Assembly (NCBI GenBank): GCA_011799875.1
Contig: CM022298.1
Coordinates: forward strand, 493,437,180-493,501,179
Length of the DNA stretch: 64,000 nucleotides
Direction: 5' to 3'
DNA from: Thinopyrum elongatum
Lineage: Eukaryota > Streptophyta > Magnoliopsida > Poales > Poaceae
The stretch's first letter is position 1. The number at the start of each line of letters is the position of its first letter. The position numbers were made by a program, and so were the translations under genes. Of this stretch, positions 57,095-64,000 are shown in pieces. The notes under the pieces were generated by a model, which searched no databases, was not told the DNA's origin, and was given only the letters and a program-made list of their open reading frames with translations.

Positions 57095-58208
57095 GCAAAT
57101 ACACTATCTTGGAAATCTTTTGTGTTTGTGAGCCCCCATCAAAATATTATATGCCAAAATTGTTGACGTTGGACAAGGAAGACAACGTAATGATTTATGT
57201 TTGTTCATATTCACATAGAAGTTATATTGTCATAGATCCTTCAACATGTGGTGCTTGCCCCCCATCTTTGCTAGCAAAAAATTCCGCACCAAGTAGAGAT
57301 ACTACTTGTGCATCCAAAAACCCCTAAACCCAAATCTTATTTTCAAGAGTCCACCATACCTACCTAAGGATTGAATAACATCCTTCAAGTAAGTTGTCAT
57401 CGGTGCAATAAGGCAATAAAAATTGCTTCTAAAAGTGTTAGATCATTTAGTGTAAGAGAAAATTGAGCGTTGTACGAACTTGTGATGGCAAAGAATAAAA
57501 GAGACAGACTGCATAATAAAGGTTGCTATCATAAGGGGCAATATAACGTGACGTTCTTTTGCACTAAGGGATTGAGAAAACAAACAAAAAGCGCATGGCA
57601 ACCTCTGCTTCCCTCTGCGAAGGGCCTATCTTTTACTTTTATGTATTTACTTTCATGCAAGGGTCAAAGTTTTTCTCTCTATTCCTTTTTATTTTTCTCT
57701 TTTGGCAAGCATCATGTGGTGAGGAAAGATCTAGGCACATATATCCAGTTGGATATGGGTAGCATGAGTTATTATTGATGACATCACCCTTGAGGTGAAT
57801 ACGCTGGGAAGCGAAATTATAAGCCCCTATCTTTCTATGTGTCTGGTTGAAATGTTTTGCTCATGTGTATGCGGTGAGTGTTAGCAATCATAGAAGGCTA
57901 TATGATGGTTGAGTATGTGGAGCTCTTACTTAGACTCTGTTGAATAAGTTGAATTGCAATTGTTTGGTGACTAAGAATATAGGTTGTTGAGTTTCAAGAG
58001 AATTCATTGTTTGAACCTTAACATGTGAATTGGTTGCTACTTTAACATGATGAGTTTTATGAGAAAGAGTTGCTGTTATGATGCTAGGAAAAGTGATTGA
58101 AATTACTATTGATCAAACTTATGCACTTTGCTAGTATTCACACTTCATAAATTATTTCTTTTATCATTTACCTACTCGAGGACGAGTAGGAATTAAGCTT
58201 GGGGATGA
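57095..58208 (+). other. 3' internal part of the upstream element B copy
   Basis: It is homologous to 63452 onward. It ends with CCTACTCGAGGACGAGTAGG and AATTAAGCTTGGGGATGA, the polypurine tract directly before the LTR at 58209. The left border at 57095 is an abrupt junction with the long-LTR element. Short readings here (for example 57470-57778) have no domain. Confidence 0.75.
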
Positions 58209-59774
58209 TGATACGTCCCCAACGTATCTATAATTTATGAAGCATTCATGCTGCTATATTATCATTCTTGGATGTTTTACAATCATTTTAGAGCAATTTT
58301 ATATCATTTTTTGGGACTAACTTATTGACATTGTGCCTAGTGCCAGTTGCTATTTTTTGCTTGTTTTTTACATCGCAGAAAATCAATACCAAACGGAGTC
58401 CAAACGCAGCAAAACTTTTTGTGGCTTTTTTATGGACCAGAAGACATCCAATGGGCTAGAGCAGCACCTTGGGGGTGCCCCGAGGGGGGCACAACCCACC
58501 AGGGCTCGCCTGGGCCCCCAGGCGCGCCCCGGTGGGTTGTGCCCACCTCGGTGGCCTCCCTAACCGCCTCTTCACCCTATAAATCGTCAAATATTCTAAA
58601 AACCCTAGAGGAGACCCTAGATCAGAAGTTCTGCCGCCGCAAGCCTCTGTAGCCACGAGAAACCAATCTAGACCCCGTTCCGGCACCCTACTGGAGGGGA
58701 AAATCATCACCGATGGCCATCTTCATCATCCCGGCGGCCACCATGATGAGGAGGGAGTAGTCCACCCTCAGGGCTGAGGGTTTGTACCAGTAGCTATGAG
58801 TTTAATCTCTCTCTCTCTCGTGTTCTTGAGATGTCATGATCTTGATGTATCGCGGGCTTTGTTAATATAGTCGGATCATATGGTGTTTTCCCCTCTCTAT
58901 CTTGTTGTGATGAATTGAGTTTTCCCTTGGAGATTTCGTTTTATCGGATTGAATACTTTTATGGATTTGAGAACACTTTATGTATGTTATGTCTTGCTAT
59001 GAATACCCGTGGTGATAATGGGGTATCGTATTGATTCACTTGATATATGTTTTGGCACTCAACTCGCGGATTCCCGAGGTGACATTGGGGTAATCTATGC
59101 ATAGGGGTTGATGCATGTTCTTGTCTTTGTTTCTCTGGTAGAAATCTTGGGGCACTCTTTGAGGTTCTTTGTGTTGGATTGAGCATTACGAATCTGAATT
59201 TGCTTTGGTGTTATTTTAGTACGAACTCTTGGATAGATCGATCGGAAAGAATAGCTTTGAGGTGGTTTCGTACCCTACAAACAATTTATTCTTATGTTCT
59301 CCGCTAGATAGGAACTTTGGAGTGATTCTTCATCGCACGTTGAGGGATGGTTATATGATCCAATTATATTAGCATTGTTGAGAGATTGCACTAGCGAAAG
59401 TACGGACCCTAGGCCTTGTTTTCAAGCATTGCAATACCGTTTATGCTCACTTTTGTCACTTGCTACCTTGTTGTTTTTATTTATTCAGATTATAAAAATA
59501 TATTTCTACCATCCATATTACACTTTTATCACCATCTCTTCGCTGAACTAGTGCACCTATACAATTTGGCATTGTATTGGGTGTGTTGGGGACACATGAG
59601 ATTTCTTGTATTTGGTTGTAGGGTTATTTGAGAGAGACCATCTTCATCCTACGCCTCCCACGGATTGATAAACCTTAGGTCATCCACTTGAGGGAAATTT
59701 GCTATTATCCTACAAAACTCTGCGCTTGGAGGCCCAACACAAGTCTACAAGAACAAGTTGTGTAGTAGACATCA
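58209..59774 (+). repeat. LTR of element B, 1,566 bp
   Basis: Starts TGATACGTCCCCAACGTATC and ends GTAGTAGACATCA. It is related to the LTRs of element A at the start and to the fragment 39459-40452 over its 3' two thirds. CTATAAATCGTC at 58578-58589 is the likely promoter. Confidence 0.9.
58579..58585 (+). promoter_or_regulatory. Candidate TATA box in element B LTR
   Basis: TATAAAT preceded by CTTCACCC, in the GC-rich middle of the LTR where gypsy LTR promoters lie. Confidence 0.45.
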
Positions 59775-59784
59775 AGCTCTTTTC

Positions 59785-59803
59785 TGGCGCCGTTGCCGGG
59801 GAG
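59785..59803 (+). promoter_or_regulatory. Primer-binding site, tRNA-Asp type
   Basis: TGGCGCCGTTGCCGGGGAG, identical to the site of element A. It is complementary to the plant tRNA-Asp 3' end and lies 10 bases after the LTR. Confidence 0.9.
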
Positions 59804-59899
59804 GTGAGTGCTTGAAGGTATATCTTTAGATCTTGCAATCGAATCTTTTAGTTTCTTGTTTTATCACTAGTTTGGTTTATAAAAGAAAACTACAGAAAA

Positions 59900-61519
59900 A
59901 TGGAGATTGGGTTACCTCAAATTGTTCTTTATCTTTATAATGTCTATCTTGAGAATAGGGATTTCGATAATTGTGCTCAATTGCTAGAAAAAGAATTCAA
60001 CAAAATTTATGGCATAAAAATGTTGGATGATGGGCATGATTGCAATATTGCTAGTATGAATTCTTTGAATATCCATGATGTTAATGATGATTGCATTAGT
60101 CATGATAATGATGTCTCCTATAAGAATGTGAATTTTTGCGGAGTGAATTGGGAGTGCAAATGCACACCAAAAAGGGAAGGTAGATTTTGTAAGAAGCATA
60201 AATATTTAGAAACGAAAAAGTTGCAAGAGAGGCTAGATGATTGTGCTGAAAGATTTAATTTTTCTCGCCATCCTTGTGAACTTTACAATGAATGTGGTCA
60301 TTTAAATCTCCAATGCAAATTGTTTCATGATCAAATCATGTCCAAAAATTGTGATAACTTGATTACCCTTGAGCATCATAAAGAGCTTAGTCTTCTTTTG
60401 GGGTATAAAGAAATGAAACGTATAACTGAGGGTATTCCAAAATTTAATCTCAAGAGATTTCTTGATTTTGATCTAGAGGAAATTTATATGTTTTGTGCAG
60501 TAAATTGCATTGAGAATCCTTATATTGCCAACTATCTAAAGACAAGAAAACAAATAGAATATGAAGAGAGTACTAATGAAAGGGAAAATATTTCCCAATA
60601 CCCTCCTAGTGTTTATTATGATGAATCAGGTAACGAGGAGGAGCTTCCTATCCAATCAATCTCTTCAACAAGAAGCTCGAAAAAATTGATTAAACCCATA
60701 CGTGAGGTGGTGAAGAAGAAAAGGAAAAGAAGGAGAAGTATAGGTAAAAAGGCAACTCTCCGAAGTAATATTGCTCCTATCACCATTGTGCCTCATGAAA
60801 GTGAATCAAATATGTTGATGGAGGATGATGATATTGAGTATGATTTTGTGATGCCTACTACTTGTTGTAATGATTATGATTGGGAAGATAATGATACTTC
60901 TTATAATCTTGGAAATCTTTTTGGCACCAACTTGGGAAATTATGATGATAGCAATTGTTATACCGTTGGTGCTATTCATACTATTAATGATGAGAGTGAT
61001 TATGCTTATGATATGCCAAGTCACAAGCTTGGGGATGCTATGTTTGATGAGAATGACATATTTGAGAATTTATTTGCTGCAATTAATGTTTGTCCCAAGC
61101 TTGGGGATGATATTCTTAATGAAGATGATCTTTTTAGTCCCCCTACTTTAAATGATCAAATTTGCTATGATGATTGCATGCCTCCTATCTATGATGAGAA
61201 CAAAGTTGCTACTTATGATGATTATTGTGATGATACTTATGTTATAAAAAGTAGTGATGATTATATTTATAAAACTTGTCATAGTTATGATTACCCTTTT
61301 CCTGAACATTACTCTTTTAATGTGGAAACAATTTATAGTATTCGAGTTTCATATGATACTCCCACCATTGTGAATGAGAAGAAATTTTCTTATGTGGAGA
61401 GTAATAAAATTTCTATGCTTGTGGATCATGAAGAGAATGCTTTATGTGATGGTTATATTGATGAATCTATTCATGATGCTACTAAAAATTATTATGAGAG
61501 AGGAACTTATGATTCATGA
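59900..61519 (+). CDS. Orphan 539-residue acidic protein of element B
   Basis: An uninterrupted frame sits about 100 bp after the primer site, where element A has gag. I recognise no gag, protease, transcriptase or integrase. Visible features are two Cys/His clusters (C80, C86, C88, C97, H100 and C126, C132, H134, C139, H143) that could bind metal, and a basic stretch KKKRKRRRSIGKK (272-284) like a nuclear signal. A very Asp/Tyr/Asn-rich acidic half runs from about 300 to the end. Two coded copies of the element's PPT motif give HKLGDAM (near 376) and PKLGDDI (near 400). Length and lack of stops suggest recent constraint or youth. The function is unknown; it may be a protein used by a non-autonomous family, or an unrelated ORF carried along. 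Confidence 0.75.
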   Translation: MEIGLPQIVLYLYNVYLENRDFDNCAQLLEKEFNKIYGIKMLDDGHDCNIASMNSLNIHDVNDDCISHDNDVSYKNVNFCGVNWECKCTPKREGRFCKKHKYLETKKLQERLDDCAERFNFSRHPCELYNECGHLNLQCKLFHDQIMSKNCDNLITLEHHKELSLLLGYKEMKRITEGIPKFNLKRFLDFDLEEIYMFCAVNCIENPYIANYLKTRKQIEYEESTNERENISQYPPSVYYDESGNEEELPIQSISSTRSSKKLIKPIREVVKKKRKRRRSIGKKATLRSNIAPITIVPHESESNMLMEDDDIEYDFVMPTTCCNDYDWEDNDTSYNLGNLFGTNLGNYDDSNCYTVGAIHTINDESDYAYDMPSHKLGDAMFDENDIFENLFAAINVCPKLGDDILNEDDLFSPPTLNDQICYDDCMPPIYDENKVATYDDYCDDTYVIKSSDDYIYKTCHSYDYPFPEHYSFNVETIYSIRVSYDTPTIVNEKKFSYVESNKISMLVDHEENALCDGYIDESIHDATKNYYERGTYDS

Positions 61520-63451
61520 TGCTCTCTTTATGTTTCAATTCTTATCTTTTATGCGAGCATCATTGAAATCATCATGCCTAGCTAAAAGGCATTAAAGAAA
61601 GGCGCTTGTTGGGAGACAACCAAACACTTTTAACTACTGTTTTTATGTGTTCACATGGTTAGGCTACTGTATTGATCTTGTTTTATAGCTTTTGTTTCAA
61701 TAAAGTGCCAAGTAAAGCCTTTGGGATAGTATGGATGATAGTTGACTTGAATCTGTGCAAAAACAGAAACTTTTGCGCTCAGTCCAGGAATTTTGAAAAT
61801 TCAATGGAACGGGATTTTGATCTGAATTTTTTACATGTGATATATATACAAATTATCTACGTTTTCCTAATTTTTCAGAATTTTTTTAGTAGCATAAGTA
61901 TGGTTGGAGTACAGATTATTACAGACTGTTCTGTTTTTGACAGATTCTGTTTTCAATGCATAGTTTGCTTGTTTTCTAGTTTCTATGGCTTATATTGCTC
62001 AATATAAATTGTGGAAATGATATGCTACATTAGGAATTGTGTGTAAACAATTATGAATCTTGTCTTTGACAGTACCAAAGTGAAATGGTTTGCTCTTTAT
62101 CATACTAACCTATCTCACGAAGTTCCGTTAAGTCTTGTGTGATTGAAGTTTTCAAGTTTTGGGTGAGATATCGATATGAGGAGAATAAGGAGTGACAAGA
62201 CCCTAAGCTTGGGGATGCCCAAGGCACCCCCAAGGAAATATTCAAGGAAGATCCAAGCAACTAAGCTTGGGGATGCCCCGGAAGGCATCCCCTCTTTCGT
62301 CTTCAATATTATCGGTAACCTCACTTGGAGCTATATTTTCATTCGTCACATGATATGAGTTTTGCTTGAAGAGTCATTTTATTTTATTAGGATTTGCTTG
62401 ATGTTAGTTATAATAATGTTTTGCATCTTTTATTTCAATAAAAGTCGCAAGGATAGCCATCACCATGCTTATGTTGCAAATATATGAGTTGCTGTTTCAA
62501 AACAGAAAGTTTATCGCTGTTACAATAATTCGCCAGAAAATTCAGAATGTGATAAAATGTTGAAATTTTTTGCACAATAAGCTCTGATAAATTTTCTACA
62601 GGGTGGTAAATTTTAATAATTTTTGTAGTTTAATAAGTATTGATACTCTTGCATTCTTTACAGACTATACTGTTTTGGCAGATTGCTGTTATGTTTGTAT
62701 ATGTTTGCTTGTTTAACGATTCTATTTGAGGATAGGAGTATTAAATATGCAGAGGCATTTAGTATGCAATGTTGAATAATAATTTTTTTGATTTGCTACA
62801 GTAGAGAATTATAAGGTTTTTGCATTGGTTTATACTAACTTATCTCGCGAGTTCTTGTTGAGTTTTGTGTGTATGAAGTTTTTAGGATTTAGGGAAACCG
62901 TGATATAAAAGGAATTAAGGAGACGCAAAAGCTCAAGCTTGGGGATGCCCAAGGCATCCCAAGATAATATTTCAAGAAGTCTCAAGCATCTAAGCTTGGG
63001 GATGCCCCGGTAGGCATCCCACCTTTCTTCATCAACAATTATCGGTTAGTATCGGTTGAGCGTAAGTTTTTGCTTCTTCACTTGAGTTGTGCTATTCTTG
63101 GAATGTCATTTTGTTTTGTTTTACTTGCTGTTTTAATAAAATATTTAGATCTGAAAGTTTTTAAATAAGAGAGAGTCCTCAATTAGTTACCCCTTTACTT
63201 AACTACTCGCTTGATCTCCATTTATATCTTTTTGGAGTAGTTTGTCATTTACTCTTGTGCTTCACTTATATCCTATGAGTAAATTGTTGAATGAATTGAA
63301 TATCATGCAGTTGAAATTATATGTTCATATCATGCCCAGTGGTAGCTTCACATTGGGTTTAGAAAGTGAAATCTTTTGAAGCTTGACAATCACAATATTG
63401 GTCATACAAGCAATTCATGAATGATTACTATAAGGAAGAGAACTTTCACAT
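61520..63451 (+). other. Noncoding 3' half of element B internal region
   Basis: It begins with GGCGCTTGTTGGGAGACAACC (about 61601-61621), matching the element A motif. A block shared with element A (61690-62000) follows, then four PPT-like AAGCTTGGGGATG copies at 62205, 62263, 62935 and 62992. No ORF with a domain is present. The same order in A and B indicates common descent of this half. Confidence 0.75.
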
Positions 63452-64000
63452 GCAAATACACTATCTTGGAAATCTTTTGTGATTGTGAGCCCGCATCAAA
63501 ATATTATATCCCAAAATTGTTGACGTTGGACAAGGAAGACAACATAATGATTTATGTTTGTTCATATTCACATAGAAGTTATATTGTCATAGATCCTTCA
63601 ACATGTGGTGCTTGCCCCCCATATTTGCTAGCCAAAAATTCCGCACCAAGTAGAGATACTACTTGTGCATCCAAAAACCCTTAAACCCAAATCTTATTTT
63701 CAAGAGTCCACCATACCTACCTAAGGATTGAATAACATCCTTCAAGTAAGTTGTCATCGGTGCAATAAGGCAATAAAAATTGCTTCTAAAAGTGTTAGAT
63801 CATTTAGTGTAAGAGAAAATTGAGCGTTGTACGAACTTGTGATGGCAAAGAATAAAAGAGACAGACTGCATAATAAAGGTTGCTATCATAAGGGGCAATA
63901 TAACGTGACGTTCTTTTGCACTAAGGGATTGAGAAAACAAACAAAAAGCGCATGGCAACCTCTGCTTCCCTCTACGAAGGGCCTATCTTTTACTTTTATG
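63452..64000 (+). repeat. Second copy of the 57095-57643 sequence
   Basis: Starts GCAAATACACTATCTTGGAA in both copies. About nine substitutions in 549 bp by eye and no indels. It runs off the window end. Confidence 0.92.

Larger units (their letters stand above)
57095..64000 (+). mobile_element. Tandemly arranged TGATACG-type gypsy element (element B), cut by window end
   Basis: Order: internal 3' part (57095-58208), LTR (58209-59774), tRNA-Asp primer site, orphan ORF, noncoding internal part, and from 63452 the same internal 3' part again. Positions 57095-57643 and 63452-64000 match at an offset of 6,357 bp with about nine differences by eye. This is what a LTR-internal-LTR-internal-LTR tandem gives. 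The next LTR is then predicted near 64566. No reverse transcriptase or integrase is present. Confidence 0.85.

Noticed and set aside
61672..62007. 111-residue reading similar to a minus-strand reading at 22682-22957
   Set aside because: The similarity is explained by nucleotide homology of the shared noncoding half of elements A and B. A coding role needs a conservation test.

Overview
The window is plant nuclear DNA, almost certainly from a Triticeae grass (wheat, goat-grass or barley group). The main evidence is several BARE-1/Angela/WIS-type copia elements and very abundant gypsy elements of the TGATACG type. Both have the LTR lengths, primer-binding sites and polypurine tracts usual for those families. 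I found no bacterial, organellar or viral gene set and no CRISPR array.

Layout. Positions 1-1559 hold the 5' end of a degenerate minus-strand gypsy element, next to a PIF/Harbinger transposase tail (1579-1773). Positions 2.5-8.3 kb are low-copy-looking sequence with remnants of a plant O-fucosyltransferase gene (minus strand) and promoter-like repeats. A young copia element (8321-17085, target duplication GTATG) cuts an exon-like sequence. The remainder of that stretch carries one exon of an eIF4A-III-like helicase. A gag-protease-only gypsy element (18718-27840, target duplication GCGAC) follows; its 5' LTR holds a solo LTR (26882-27697, duplication CAGAA). Positions 27.8-31.0 kb contain exon-like fragments, a 3 x 225 bp tandem repeat and a GC-rich promoter-like block. 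A small DUF3444 gene lies at 31385-31975 with a plausible 5'-UTR exon near 35.0 kb. A broken PIF/Harbinger transposase (35.9-36.9 kb) and an apparently intact tRNA-Leu(UAA) gene (37923-38005) come next.

From 39.4 kb to the end the sequence is a stack of nested retrotransposons. A TGATACG gypsy LTR fragment was hit by a copia element (starts 40453). That copia element's LTR was hit in turn by a complete but dead copia element (41471-50065, degenerate duplication TCTGG/CCTGG) and by a solo copia LTR (50389-52146, duplication GGAGA). Its internal domain is cut by a gypsy element with a 4.0 kb LTR (52972-56983). The window ends in a tandemly arranged gypsy element (57095-64000) that encodes an unusual 539-residue protein instead of gag-pol.

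Likely host genes are few: tRNA-Leu, the DUF3444 protein, and fragments of an O-fucosyltransferase and eIF4A-III. No new multi-gene system is visible. The most unusual signals are the 539-residue orphan ORF, the repeated internal copies of a polypurine-tract motif in the same elements, and an apparent exchange of coding modules between two related gypsy elements.
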